Below are positions 12,191 through 24,301 of a DNA stretch of 64,000 bases, piece after piece. Numbering within the stretch: position 1 is the stretch's first letter; each line of letters opens with the position of its first letter. Source of the stretch: Solen grandis (lineage: Eukaryota; Mollusca; Bivalvia; Adapedonta; Solenidae); the NCBI GenBank assembly GCA_021229015.1, contig CM037778.1, positions 81,573,842 to 81,637,841 on the forward strand. Reading direction: 5' to 3'. Position numbers and translations under genes: made by a program. Under the pieces are notes generated by a model, which ran no database searches, had not been told where the DNA came from, and saw only the letters and a list, made by a program, of their open reading frames with translations.

Positions 12191-12887
12191 AAATAAGTGT
12201 TTGCGAAATGTTAAACCACCCCCTTTCCCCCATTCACTAGAATACATAAATAACATTTATATTGGTCGTTTTCGGCCTTTGAACCCGGTTACGTATGAAT
12301 ATTCAAGAGGCAATCTGATATAATATTCTATCACATGACATGCGTAAGCAGCTGTTTCCGTTTTCGTATAATCATCACGTCACTCCGCGTCACGCGCGTG
12401 TATTTTATACATATTGTGTTGAACCCAAACAGCTTGATTAAATGTATTTGGTGCAACCAACTTTTATTGAAAACTATTGTCACTGTGGATCAGCCAGGAC
12501 TCAAACAAAGGGCCTTTAACATTTCGTGTGAGCGCATTAGAAAATCTATATACCATAAAAACATATTAAGATTTATTTTCCGAATATTTATCACAACTTG
12601 TAAATGTCAATGTACTCTAAAATTTACAGGTAAATGCATTGAAATTACAAAAGGAGCTTAAACTTTCCATTGTATATATATTTTTCATATTTAAATGATT
12701 TTGAATGTGTAGATTTTTTTTTCGGATGAAATTCACGAACACTGAGACTTTCTAAAAATGTAAAAAACATGTTTGTTATTGTAATCATCGCATAAAATAA
12801 TAAAAATAATTAAAAAAAAATGTAACTTTTTGGACCTTCAATATTTGAAAAATTTTCGTTTAATGATGTATTTCACACAAGAATGTC
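12191..12887. other. No feature seen
   Basis: AT-rich. One 108-codon open frame (12335-12661) shows no motif or splice context. Confidence 0.4.
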
Positions 12888-14602
12888 AAACAAGAGGGCC
12901 ATGATGGCCCTGGATCGCTCGCCTGAGTACCATTGCTACAACTGATTACAAGGTTTTTAAACAGACAAGAATTCTGATATAAATCAATCAAAAACATTTT
13001 AGCCCTGACAATACTACACACCAAATATATAAGCACTGGGCCTTATGGTTTCAGAGGAGAAGACTTAGTGCGGGGTCATTTATCTCCAAAGGGCCACCAT
13101 TTTGAAAATCTTGATAATGAACCATTAGATGATGCTACATACCAAATATCTAAGCTCTAGGCCTAATGGATTCATAGAAGAAGATTTTTAAAGATTTTCC
13201 TATATAACTATATGTTAAACAAGTGTCCCCTGGTGCAGGGGCATTTATCACCATAAGGTCATGATTTGTACAATCTTGGTAATAACCCATAAGATGATGC
13301 TTCATACCAAATATCTAATCTCTAGGCCTTATGGATTCATAGAAGAAGATTTTTAAAGATTTTCCTATATAACTCTATGTAAAACAAGTGACCCCTAGTG
13401 CGGCGTCATTTATCACCATAGGGCTATGATTTGTACAATCTTGGTAATGGCCCATAAGATGATGCTACATACCAAATATCTAAGCTCTAGGCCTAATGGA
13501 TTCATAGAAGAAGATTTTTAAAGATTTTCCTATATAACTCTATGTAAAACAAGTGACCCCTAGTGCGGCGTCATTTATCACCATAGGGCTATGATTTGTA
13601 CAATCTTGGTAATGAACCATTAGATGATGCTACATATGAAATATCTAAGCTCTAGGCCTTATGGATTCATAGAAGAAGATTTTTAAAGTTTTTCCTATAT
13701 AAATCTATGTTAAACAAGTGACCCCTGGTGCGGGAGCATTTATCACCATAGGGCTATGATTTGAACAATCTTGGTAATGAACCATAAGATGATGCTACAT
13801 AAAATATCTAAGCTCTAGGCCTATGGATTCATAGAAGAAGATTTTTAAAGTTTTTCCTATATAACTCTATGTAAAACAAGTGACCCATGGTGCGGGGGCA
13901 TTTATCACCATAGGGTCATGATTTGTACAATCTTGGTAATGAACCATAAGATGATGCTTCATACCAAATATCTAATCTCTAGGCCTTATGGATTCATAGA
14001 AGAAGATTTTTAAACATTTTTCCTATATAACTCTATGTAAAACAAGTGACCCTGGTGCGGGGGCATTTATCACCTAGGGCTATGATTTGAACAATCTTGG
14101 TAATGAACCATTTGATGATGCTACATACCAAATATCTAAGCTCTAGGCCTAATGGATTCATAGAAGAAGCTTTTTAAAGATTTTCCTATATAACTCTATG
14201 TAAAACAAGTGACCCCTGTTGCGGGGTCATTTATCACCGTAGGGCTATGATTTGTACAATCTTGGTAATGGCCCATAAGATGATGCTACATACCAAATAT
14301 CTAAGCTCTAGGCTTTGCAGTTTTGCAGAAGAAGATTTTCAAAGTTTGCATTTTTAAAATCTATTTTTAGCTCCTGTGACCTACTTTTTTAACCAATCTG
14401 AATAATTTGTACAACTTTGATAGAGGGCATCATAAGGATGATTCCTGTGAAGTTTGGTCAAAATCCCTTCAGCGGTTCATGAGGAGATGTTGTTTAAAGC
14501 AAATTGTTGACGACGGACGCACGCACGCACGGACGACGGACGACGGACAAAAGGCGATAACAAAAGCTCACCATGAGCACGTTGTGCTCAGGTGAGCTAA
14601 AT
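12888..14602. mobile_element. Long hairpin-ended bivalve repeat with eight or so tandem core units
   Basis: Begins aacaagagggccatgatggc. Ends gacggacgcacgcacgcacg then gctcaccatgagcacg and ctcaggtgagct. Between 13030 and 14340 a unit of about 165 bp recurs (gattcatagaagaagatttt, then caagtgacccc, then ggtaatgaaccat). The unit is slightly different in each copy, so the array expanded some time ago. Confidence 0.85.
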
Positions 14603-14798
14603 ATAGCTGTACTTCGCATTCTACTTAAAATGAATGAGAAAAGAAAAGTTGGAAAAAAATCAACTCATCAGGTACCTGCTGAAACACTCGGGTGCCACTC
14701 AATTTTATGCAACAACAACAACAACACATGCTGTCCTGTTATCTCCACCTCTTAACACAGATTTATCGGTTGAAAGTGTGATAGATTTATATTTTTCG

Positions 14799-14870
14799 TC
14801 GTGCCGATGAGCAACACTATCGGCACGGCGGTCGTGAGAATTAGTAATGTTACAGTCGTGCCGATAGCCT
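14799..14870. repeat. GTCGTGCCGAT hairpin cluster
   Basis: CGTGCCGATGAG at 14800 is inverted as CTATCGGCACG at 14817-14827, and gtcgtgccgatagcc recurs at 14855. Confidence 0.5.
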
Positions 14871-14939
14871 CAGAAGCGTGTTTACTTAATGACAACTATC
14901 GTATCATAACATTATGGATGTAGGTAATGTATATATATA

Positions 14940-15330
14940 TAAACTCTTATTTGTTTTCAATCTCCGCCACGACAGTATTTAAGACTATTGGCGATTTCAG
15001 ATGTATTCAGAGTTCGAGACAGGCAGACGTTTAACTTCAAAATTAACTTTCTCTTTCTAGGACTAAGTGTTTCTCTCCGAAATTTTAACAGGAATGACAA
15101 TACATTATCTCAAAAAGAAGGAAAGAAAAGCGAAGACAGTATATTTCTATAGCAAAATAATAATCAAATTATTACCATATAATCTTCTGGATCTCGCTGA
15201 TAAGAAAATAATTAATAGAATCCGCTACACACGTCAATGTCAAATGAGCATGTCTGATTTCCTTGTAAGTATGCTGTTCGTGGAAAGACTACACTACTTT
15301 CACTTTCGGTTTTTATACTTGATATAAGCG
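14940..15330. repeat. Segmental duplication, copy A
   Basis: Matches 15530-15910 in collinear blocks (cgacagtattt, tttctctccga, aattaccatataat, ctactttcat). Diverged. No conserved open frame between copies, so non-coding. Confidence 0.5.
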
Positions 15331-15529
15331 GCTCAGTAAACAATAAACTAGGCATTTAATCTTCATATTCCAGCCGGTTAATAAATTGGCAAATCCATTA
15401 TTTGATATTTGGTTACATTCCTTAACGGACTTGTGCAATTTGACTACTGCATAGTGCACGCACACACGTAACATGTTAGATGACTACATTATGAAGGGAA
15501 GTAACAGATTTTGATTTTTTTTTAAATTA

Positions 15530-15910
15530 CTTTTTTAAAATCTTCACCCCGACAGTATTGAAGTCAACTGTCGACTTCAAGTTTATCAGAATTAGAAAAA
15601 TGCAAACATTTATATTAGTAATTATCTTTCTATTTCCGTGTTTACATGTTTCTCTCCGATATTTTAACATGTAGTGAGAATAAAGTATCTACAAAAAAAG
15701 AAGGTAGCATATTCCTACAGAAAAATGATTATTAAACAATTACCATATAATATTTCGAATCTCGTAGATAAGATACTAATAAGTAAAATCCACTGAATAT
15801 CGTAACCAAGTCTGGTTCCCGGTACGTTGTTTCATGGAAAGATAACCAAGTCTGGTTCCCGGTACGTTGTTTCATGGAAAGATAATACTACTTTCATTTT
15901 CCATTTTCAT
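15530..15910. repeat. Segmental duplication, copy B
   Basis: Partner of 14940-15330, carrying in addition an exact 40-bp tandem duplication (15804-15843 and 15844-15883). Confidence 0.55.
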
Positions 15911-16192
15911 TAGTACGGTCGGTAGGAATAACTCCGTACCTCATGTCACTGCTATTTCCAGGGTTGTCTCCCTTAAACATACAACATGGATCTCGTGCGA
16001 TCATCCGCAGTGATAAAAAATATTCTCAATTTATTTTATGCGCTTGAATTGATTACTGCGATATACATAAAAATATAAGAATTTGTTATTTTCACAGTGA
16101 AAAAAAAGCAAAAAAAAAACCCGCTTTCCTGCTGCGCGCTCGTGAAAATATGAACTTGTATTACTTGTCGATGATACTCCATCTCCATGTTC

Positions 16193-16410
16193 ACTCAAAA
16201 CAAACACATTTCCTCTATATATGCCATCATTTCATTTGCAGATGTTTGGTTTGGATCGAAATGAGATATATCCCATATTTACTCAAAACAAACAAATTTT
16301 CTCTATATATGCCATCATTCCATTTGCAGATGGTTGGTTTGGATCGAGATGAGATATATCCCAAAATATACTCAAAACAAACAAATTTCTTTATATTTTC
16401 TGCTACTACA
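16193..16410. repeat. 88-bp tandem repeat, about 2.5 copies
   Basis: Units start at 16193, 16281 and 16370 with actcaaaacaaac and contain tatatatgccatcat and ggtttggatcga. The third is truncated and diverged. Confidence 0.8.
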
Positions 16411-16558
16411 TACCCATATAAATACTCTTCATATGCAAAAAGTAGTCCCGGCAAATCTATATCACCTGCGCTTTGAGTTATGGATATTTTCTCACTTATA
16501 GAAAACAGTATTTCATCATTTAGCATAAAATAAACGCTTATATATACGTATTTTCGTA

Positions 16559-16606
16559 ACACACACACACACACACACACACACGCACGCACGCACCACA
16601 CACACT
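16559..16606. repeat. AC/GCAC microsatellite
   Basis: An AC run interrupted by gcacgcacgcac. Confidence 0.95.
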
Positions 16607-17451
16607 TTGTTTACGTATCATATTTAAATTCAAAACACATGCTGAGAAAACATTTAACTAATCATTATGATCAAAGTTAACGATTAATTTTTTGGATAAC
16701 CCCTATATAGTATAAGTTTGTGATGTGGAAAAACAACATAAGTATCGATTTTAAAATGGGAGAATACAACGCGCAAACACAAAAAGACACCAAAAAAACC
16801 TCTACCTTAACAACCATGATAGAGATTGAATAAGAAATCTGTATAGTGCACACATTTGGAACATTCCATCATTGAAAGGCCAGTCACGTCTGACTGATCA
16901 AGCCTGGACCCATGTAGCGTATATAGAGGAGATATACTTTAGTCAGATTGGCCTGGACCCGGCTAAGTGTTTCATAAAAAGCTCCATTACTTTTACTTTC
17001 GTTTTAACCCCCCGCCCCCCTTTCACCCCGCGGATAGCTTTTCAAAATGCTTGCATGCGGCTTGACTCGTCTCAGTTGTAAAATTGAGAAGTACATTCGG
17101 TTGGTTTGTGAATTACTTTTTTAACTCTTATAAAATTAATTCAATGATAATTTACAGAAAGGCTTATATTTTAGCATAAGGGAGATAAAAAAAAACACTT
17201 ATGATGAGATATATCGATAAAATGTTTAGAATAAACAAATCAAAAATATGCTCAATAATGAACATTATCAGCACATATTGCAAATTTACAGCATGACACA
17301 AAAGAACATTATGATGAAAAAGCTACTTCGATATGATATTCAATTCATACTCATAAGTGACATTAGTGATTTGAGATTGATACTCAGATTTGAGCCTGAT
17401 AACATACATAATATTTGTGAGAAAACGGGACGTCATCATGTGTTCAATGTT

Positions 17452-17625
17452 CAGTCAAACCTGTCTTAAGCGGCTTGTCAAGGGAAAAATAGAAAGTGAC
17501 CACTTAACAAAAGTTGTCGTTAAATGAAGGTTAAATATATACCAAAATGCCAGTTTAGTGATATTAAAACTGACCAATGCAGGTTGACCGCTTAATACAG
17601 GTGACCGCTAATACAGGTTTAACTG
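17452..17625. mobile_element. pogo-like MITE
   Basis: CAGTCAAACCTGTCTTAAGCG at the left end; the inverse of the right end reads CAGTTAAACCTGTATTAGCG. 174 bp. A degraded relative lies near 21040-21105. Confidence 0.65.
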
Positions 17626-17669
17626 TATATGTTAATTTGTGCATGTATTGTCCATCCTCCAACACGTTT

Positions 17670-18515
17670 TAGTTATCGTTTATATTTTAAATTCCATAAA
17701 ATCTAAGATATAAACAATGAAATATGTTTACAATTTGTCACAAACGCTAGACAGCTTTGCCTTTGACCTCGCATTATAGACCCGCTTGATTGACAGTTTC
17801 ACGTGGTGTAAAATGGCAAGGACCTAATACATTTCAGCAATACGTCGTACACAAGCACCGATCTTAAAATTACCATTTGACCTGCTTTGTTTGCTTATGT
17901 CTATATAAATGACATTATTTGTTATGCTTATGTTTTGCTATGTGTAAATCATTTAGAATTTAACGCACAATTAGCATTCTGAATCTCCGTTAATGACAAG
18001 ACACCCTCTTCCTCTCTCTCACTCTCTCTCTCTCTCTCTCCTCCCCCCACCCCGATTTTATACCCATTCCTCTTTCTTTTTATTACCTATTACGATGGTC
18101 CTTACCTGCCTAAGCTAAACTGAAATTGTTAACCGATAACCGGAACTATTGTATTTCATTTACAGATCTATGCATGTAAATACTCCATATTGTACAATAA
18201 TCTTGTACTTGGAAGAAATAAAGTTCTGTTCTGTTCTGTGCTTCAAGTACGGTTCAGAGTCAGTGTTTCAGGGTATGTTAAGCTAGCAACACATGACATA
18301 AAGTAGTCGCCGCCGCAACTACATCCGCCCATAATCCGCTTCAGTCACGTAGGCACTATACGCTCTCATATCTTCTCCGTATCAAGACCTCACAGGTCAT
18401 TTTATGCAATATCTTTTTCAAATTTTGAACGAAATACAAGCTTTTATAGGAGAATAACGTAGGACAAACTGTAAATTATAATAAAGATGGTAGAGGTTCA
18501 TGATATAATATGAAA
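17670..18515. repeat. Segmental duplication, copy A, split by a LINE tail
   Basis: Collinear with 18530-18985 (gacctcgcatta, gaaccgc-type cgccgccgcaact, gaacgaaatacaagc, gtagaggttcatgatataat). Interrupted at about 17804-18239 by inserted sequence. Confidence 0.6.
17804..18239 (+). mobile_element. 5'-truncated retroposon (LINE-like) 3' end
   Basis: The sequence is absent from the sister copy of the duplication. It ends in cttggaagaaataaa followed by ttctg repeats, a 3' tail style of LINEs that end in short tandem repeats. A CT microsatellite lies within (18006-18041). No reverse-transcriptase reading remains. Confidence 0.5.
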
Positions 18516-18529
18516 GCCATTCATGTATC

Positions 18530-18985
18530 ACTTATCGTTTATATTTTGAATTCGATAAATGCCACAAAATTTAATATAAAAAGCTAATATATTTACAGTT
18601 TGTCATGTACGTCATACAACTTTGCTTTTGACCTCGCATTATGGACCCGCCTCCCGTTTGATTGACAGTTCCTGATGTTTTAAGTACGGTACAGAGTCTG
18701 TGTCATTTCGCTGGGTACATTTATAGTTTGAGCTAGCAATAAAATGACGTAAAGTAGTTGCCGCCGCAACTAGCTCCGACCATAATCCGCTTTGGTCACG
18801 AAGGCACCATATACACACGACACCCATTTTTTTTTCATATCAAGTCCCCGGGTCATTTTAGGAAATATCTTTTGCAACTTTTGAACGAAATACAAGCATA
18901 TACTGGGACAATTAAGTAGGACAAACTGTAAGTTATAATAGACTGAGATACTAGAGGTTCATGATATAATTTGAGAGCCAGTGCA
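18530..18985. repeat. Segmental duplication, copy B
   Basis: Uninterrupted partner of 17670-18515. Shows the pre-insertion state of the LINE-tail site. Confidence 0.6.
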
Positions 18986-19960
18986 TGTTATATTTGATTT
19001 ACATACACATGATTATGTGAATAACTATTTATGTGTATTACCTGATATGTCAATAAAATAAAATGTTTACGTAAATGTATGTTCTGCCTGGTAAAATAAC
19101 GGTCAACACAATTTAGAAAATAGATCAGTGAAGGAAGCAAAAGACAACATCAGCAATTGCCGGTCGAACTCGTTTGAAAAAGAAATATAACAATAATTTC
19201 CTGGCTAGAATTCCACCAACCATACTTGCGCAAAGTAATCATTAAATTTGTTTAATAGCATAGTCAATGAGCAGTAATACCAATAACTCCCTAGGATAAT
19301 AGCATGAGTAAAAAGTAAAAGGGAAGAGATAAACTATAACGTAAATCTGCAAATATATGTTGTTCAGAAATGAACAGAATTTCGAAACTGATAAAAGTAA
19401 AGAAATTACTACAAAAAGGAAAAAAACAACAACATGTGTTGATTATTCAAAACTATTTTTATAGTTTAAACTTTTTGTCTGACGAAGGCTAATATAAATT
19501 CAAACTTCATTTGTATAAATATTAGTTAACCCTAATTTAGATGATTAATTTTGGTATAACTTCCTTATTATATTAAACTAATCCCCTTCTTATCTATTTC
19601 AACCCAAGGCAATACATGATAACATTTTTTTTGACAAATCACACAAGGATGTCAAAACGGAGTTAGAATAATAATTATCAGATAACTCTCCTCTGCGAGG
19701 TCAGACTAAATGTCCTTGTTTATCAATTTGAGATCAAACTGCGAGTATAACTGGGTGGCGAGATAGTGGCCTCGTGTCGCGAGGTACCTTGGTTCTACAT
19801 ACTATAGCATCGATAGATATAGAGCAATTCTCAAATTGGGAAGATATTCAATATCATTTTCTGATGAACAAGATGATGTAGGCCAAATTGAAAAATGAAC
19901 AGTTGAAAATGCATCTGTGTCAATCTGAGTTTTAACAAATGATCCATCCTTAAAAAATAA
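18986..19960. other. AT-rich stretch, no gene seen
   Basis: No supported coding or repeat structure. Confidence 0.4.
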
Positions 19961-19964
19961 TTGT

Positions 19965-20110
19965 TTTAACTAGTCCCGGAACTACATTGTATGCTAAGGA
20001 CCAACAAGGGAGATACAAGTACCATTTTAACATCTTCGGTATGTCGCGGTCGGAGATCAATCGCACAACCTCCCACTCCCAAGGCGGATGCGCTATCCAT
20101 CAGCCAAAGC
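19965..20110 (-). mobile_element. Degraded tRNA-derived SINE
   Basis: The stretch agtcccggaactacat through gtatgtcgcggtcggagatc corresponds to the SINE at 10440-10538, with the A-box region worn (gcgctatccatcagcc). Confidence 0.5.
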
Positions 20111-20718
20111 GTACGATAAACATTGAAGTGGGTAGGTATTTGGATGTTTAGTGGATAAAATATGCGATAATTGACGAAGAGCTGTTTTAAAAGAAAATCA
20201 GGAAGATCACATGACCATAAGTACAACCTATTCAAAGCCGCAAAGAAGGGTGCGTGTGTGTGTTTGTATGTGTGTTTTAGGGTGGTGTGAGACGATGCAA
20301 AAAAGAAACATTTTATTTTGTTGTTAGTTTAGAATAAAATTTGAGAGATAATTATTTCTTCGCTTGTCCAAGTCTGTGTTTTGAATTTTATGTCATCGAA
20401 TGCCACTGGATATGAGCATCTATCAATATACACCATCTCGAGCAGCACTGATTTGTTCTACCCTAGATGAATTTGTGTACTGTAACTAAATAAATCGTTA
20501 GTATGAACCCTATATTAAAATTTGCCTAAACTGCCTTTTGCAATAAGACTGCTGCGCGGAAGAATTCTGCTGATAAAACACATTATAAATCGCTGCATGC
20601 CTGACAACTAGCTAAATAGCATAGCCTTCGTTACCCCACGCATTTGTCTCCTGTTCTTGATAAAAAAAACCACGAGCAGTGGTTAACATATAACAGTGTG
20701 AATTTATTGAACCGGGTG

Positions 20719-23700
20719 ATGGCGAGATTTCGGTTCGAAGTTGTATGCTTTGTGGTCGGAATATCTATTGGTTGGTACTTTTATATTTCTCATACAGTCG
20801 CAAAGTAAAGGTTTTATATGAATCATTTAATAATCAAACCTTTAAAGGGGACGGAGAGTTAATTACATCATCAACTTTATTCCTTGTGTATAGAGCAACA
20901 GTTACACTTACTATATTGTTTGAATGACAATACGTACAAAAATACAATTAGTTTTTGATTTGACTCAAACAATTGGCACCAAGTAAAATGTGACGAAAAT
21001 AAAGGTACAATGAACATTGTATACGTATTTCCGTAATCTGAAAGTTGACCCCGTAAAACAGTTTTGTTTCTTAATACAGGTTGTCACTAACTGTTAATTG
21101 TATATGCTATGAGTCCAAATCATTTAATGAATTAGCATTCTTTATACACATGTATACATAAATGAAATGCGAGTACCGGTCCTCGTAACGGTGAATGCAT
21201 TTTTTATGAACGTTCATGCGTTATAATGTCCAGAGTTTCATGACATAGTCTAAAGTCATGCGTTATAATGTCCAGAGTTTCATGACATAGTCTAAAGTTC
21301 ATGCGTTATAATGTCCAGAGTTCCATGAGATAGTCTAAAGTCCATGCGTTATAACTGTTTATGATACATTGCCATGGCGCTTTTAGTAAAGAAACAACAA
21401 CAACAATGCCACTTTCTTATTAGATATCTCCTTTAAAATACACATTCCTGTAATTTACATTTTTCAGTAAATCATTTTGTGAAACGAGACTGGTGAAAAA
21501 TGTTTTTACTGTCTATACGTTTTAATTATACATGGAATGGTTGGTGGAATTATTTGAAATTTGGAATTGTAATGAACAGTATATTTAATACTGTATCTTG
21601 CTTATTTATTACTCTGACTGACTGTTTCAGCCCTTTCCTATGACAAATACTCCGCAAAGTTTTGTGAAACATGCAACATAACCTTCCCAAAGTGCGGATT
21701 GGGAATATTAAAGTGTGAGGCAGGACAGTTCATCAACATAACAACAGTTCTGTTGACCAAAGAAAGGTCATGTGGGAACTGTACGTGTTTCTTCAATTCT
21801 AGTAGAAAAAACACTGCAGAAAAATACTTAAGACAACAATGTTACGGCCAGTCCATGTGCAATGTGTCTAACTTCTCAAGAATAGCCAGTTTGTCATATG
21901 ACTGCATCCCTGCTGGTAAGTATACCGTTGGATTGATTGCAGAAATAAGTTTTACTTTAGTATGTGTTTAATTGTATTAATTTGAATCTTCGCACATTTT
22001 AGGCCGTTTTGAAAATCCTCTGTCTAAAGTAAAATCTTATTTTTATCTCACGTATATGTCACACTTTTCAGCATAAGGCATCTAACACAAAATGTTTCAT
22101 TTTATTACAAGGACGTGTAGACCTGATACCATTTTCATCAAAAGGTGTGATTACTTTGGGACCAAACGTCTTTAATGACACAAAGGAAGGAAAGAAAATT
22201 ACTGCTGAACCTTATCCAAGTAGCTGCATTGTAGATTTATTGTAAAATATATCCCGAAGTGATATTGCTATCACCTGATCATTGATATTGCCTGCAGATT
22301 CAAACAAACAGTTTCCATTCCCTCTGGAAAAAGATCCCCGCCAAAAAAAGAAAAAAAAACAGAAAAAAAACAACAACAAAACAATCGTTCATCCTATACA
22401 CAAGTTTAAAGCAATATAATGCAATAATCTTTCTCCGTATTCAAACAAATTCAAATAGAGGTTTGCCTCATACTTAAAATATGTGAGTCGCCGTCGTACT
22501 CTTATCGGCACATTTTAAAGACCGTACCACTCCTCTACATATTTATGAATACGGGTTCGTTTTTTTTTGTGTTAAGATTTTGCAGAATTTGTCAAAGGAA
22601 TACATCTGAAGTAAACGCAAAAGATGATAAGAAATATTGTTTTTAAAATTGCAGATACAGGAGGCGAAGACAGCAGTTTCCCCTTAATAGCATTGGTGTT
22701 AATCTCGGTCGTTGCGGTTGTATCTCTGTCTATTGTTATAACCACGCTGTGTCTTCGTGCTAGGAACAAACGGTAAATAGTCACTCACTCTCTTACTTGT
22801 CTCTTTCCTTTCTAAAGAAAGAAAAAAAAAACGATAAAACTTTTCCTTCGTTAAGTATAAGTATATTAAAAGTTTGAACATAAACTCATTATCCGCTTCA
22901 GTATTGAAATGACATTCCAAAAAGATGTCATTTGTCTAATTAAGAATAAATTTATCAAAAAAAGTGTCTATACGTGCGGTTATAAAATCATGGTATATCT
23001 TTTACTTGAACATCCGCATATTACTTCTCGGCTGTGCCTCGGGGTGATATATCAGTTCTCGGATTGACAGTATCCACTATCACCACGACAGCCACGTGTA
23101 ATATCCTGTTAGGTATTATAAAATAAACATCACACCTCTCGCACAGGGCGATAGAACGAAATGTTCACCTTTGACAAGTTAATGTTAACCTCGGTTAGCA
23201 TTAACTTTCAGATCTATCGCCCTCTGAGGGATGCGATATTTATATATCATAATTTTTAAGGATGAAGAAGAGGAAAAGGTGGACTGAAGGTAACACAAGC
23301 ATTGCGGCCTTGAGTTCAACCAGGGTTGCTACAGGAGAGACAAGCAATGTCTACTGTAATGACGTACAGGAAGCCAGGATATTTTCCATAATGCAACCCC
23401 CACCAACATACACGTCAGCGGAACCAAATGAAATGCATTTAAATGATGACAGAAGAACCAATCCCGTGACGTTTCCTCAAGTGAATGTTAGAAGAGATAT
23501 CATCGAGGATAGAGCTCCATTCTTTGCTGAACCACTACAACAGAACAAGGGGACTTGTAAGACACGGAACTCATCCCAGACATCCCCTGCATGTGCTGAG
23601 TATGCTGAATACTTTGTATTGGCCAACGAACACCTGTACAGTGAAATTCAAACCGCCAATAAATCCGCATATGATCACGTGATCCGCATCCACACTGATC

Positions 23701-24017
23701 GGGATGCTTATGATGAAACAGATACTGAATACAACACAACTTGTGGTGTAAAAGAACCAATATTTCCCAATGAGACATATGATCATTTTAAGATCCGAGA
23801 TGAAAATCCTGATGAATATTCATCAACAAAAGCATTAAAAGTAGAATGTTCCGATAATGTTGAGTATTCCAACATGGATAAAGTAAATGAGGACAAGGAT
23901 GCACACAGCCCAACAGGAGCTGCTGGATGGGACTACAGAGATAAACAGTGTGAAGGGAACACTTACTATAACCTAGAAAACACTACTTTTGTCAATCGAA
24001 ATAATAACTACATCTGA
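20719..24017 (+). CDS. Single-pass receptor: SUEL/galactose-lectin-like ectodomain and multi-tyrosine tail
   Basis: Five exons: 20719-20770, 21631-21915, 22112-22219, 22655-22772 and 23261-24017. Introns fall in phases 1, 1, 1 and 2 and all agree, giving 1320 nt (439 residues plus TGA). Exon 1 encodes a start MARFRF followed by a hydrophobic stretch, a likely signal peptide. Its donor (gttggt) is weak, so this exon is the least certain. Exon 2 is cysteine-rich (10 Cys, six N-glycosylation sequons). It has the GQFINI and CYGQSMCNVS patterns seen in SUEL-type rhamnose/galactose-binding lectin domains, but lacks the usual closing cysteine. Exon 4 gives a membrane helix at about residues 158-182, then RARNKR. 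The tail (189-439) carries PPTY, YFVL, YSEI, YDHV, YSNM and YYNL motifs, which suggests SH2-dependent signalling at the plasma membrane. Ligand and function are unknown. A convergent EGF-type receptor locus lies 4.7 kb downstream. Confidence 0.72.
21213..21355. repeat. 43-bp tandem repeat, about 3.3 copies
   Basis: Units contain catgcgttataatgtccaga and catgacatagtctaaag. The first two are almost identical. They lie in intron 1 of the lectin-like receptor, 275 bp upstream of exon 2. Confidence 0.9.
21631..21915 (+). CDS. Exon 2 of the lectin-like receptor (SUEL-like domain)
   Basis: This 285-bp exon is symmetric (phase 1-1), as expected for a shuffled extracellular domain. It follows a pyrimidine-rich acceptor ending tgtttcag and ends at a consensus gtaagt donor. 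It reads from LSYDKYSAKFC to SYDCIPAG, with cysteine spacing like the galactose-binding lectin (SUEL) fold: an early LKCEAGQ, then QQCYGQSMC. The conserved Y-G-R of classical members is absent, so sugar binding cannot be assumed. Confidence 0.7.
22112..22219 (+). CDS. Exon 3 of the lectin-like receptor (juxtamembrane ectodomain)
   Basis: A 108-bp exon in phase 1-1 reads GRVDLIPFSSKGVITLGP and onward, with one N-D-T glycosylation sequon. The end is set by a weak gtagct donor, chosen because it keeps frame with the membrane exon. The frame would otherwise run 26 nt further to a stop at 22246-22248. An alternative reading is a secreted, membrane-less form if this intron is retained. Confidence 0.55.
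22655..22772 (+). CDS. Exon 4 of the lectin-like receptor (transmembrane exon)
   Basis: The acceptor aaaattgcag precedes TGGEDSSF, then about 25 uninterrupted hydrophobic residues (PLIALVLISVVAVVSLSIV and following), then RARNKR as a stop-transfer signal. The donor is gtaaat. The exon leaves two bases of an arginine codon that the next exon completes. Confidence 0.75.
22773..23260. repeat. Intron 4 with nested inverted-repeat element
   Basis: Within this intron AGGGCGATAGA (from 23145) pairs with TCTATCGCCCT (from 23213). Inside it AAGTTAATGTTAACC (23177-23191) pairs imperfectly with GGTTAGCATTAACTT (23194-23208). Together they form a nested hairpin of about 80 nt, probably a MITE remnant. 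Confidence 0.5.
23261..24017 (+). CDS. Exon 5 of the lectin-like receptor (cytoplasmic tail)
   Basis: The acceptor tttttaag is followed by one base completing an Arg codon, then a 251-residue open frame beginning MKKRKRW. The tail has 15 tyrosines. Visible motifs by full-length residue number are: PPTY at 235-238 (WW-domain type), YFVL at 305, YSEI at 314, YDHV at 325 (seven residues after YSEI, ITAM-like spacing; SAYDHV also fits the ITIM pattern), YSNM at 390 (PI3-kinase/Grb2 type) and YYNL at 423. The long frame, low A/T bias and motif density make this the best coding exon in the window. Confidence 0.85.
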
Positions 24018-24267
24018 AGATTATTCTTTATTTATAACATGTTAATATGAATCGAATTACAATAATCAACACTGGCCACCTTTATGTATAAAATTCCGAA
24101 CGTCAAGATGTTTTTAGAGAAAGAATATGCATAGTAAGTACAAAGAAACACTTAAAATATTTCATTTTTAACACAAAATCTAAGCTTTCTAACCGAATCC
24201 AAAGCGATGTTTTATCCGGTAATACACAGTCCAATATTGAAAATGCAAAATGGGTCTTATACTATAG

Positions 24268-24273
24268 AATAAA
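24268..24273 (+). terminator. Candidate polyadenylation signal of the lectin-like receptor
   Basis: An AATAAA hexamer lies 251 bp after the TGA. No other canonical hexamer was noticed between the stop and this one. A SINE begins shortly afterwards. Confidence 0.35.
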
Positions 24274-24301
24274 CAATTTAATAATCTTAAATATAAAATG
24301 C

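Noticed and set aside
13030..14340. CRISPR-like regular repeats
   Set aside because: Units are about 165 bp and similar throughout, with no short repeat/unique spacer structure; a tandem core of a eukaryotic mobile element.
16227..16601. 124-codon minus-strand open frame
   Set aside because: Lies across an 88-bp tandem repeat and an AC microsatellite; the apparent protein is the repeat translated.
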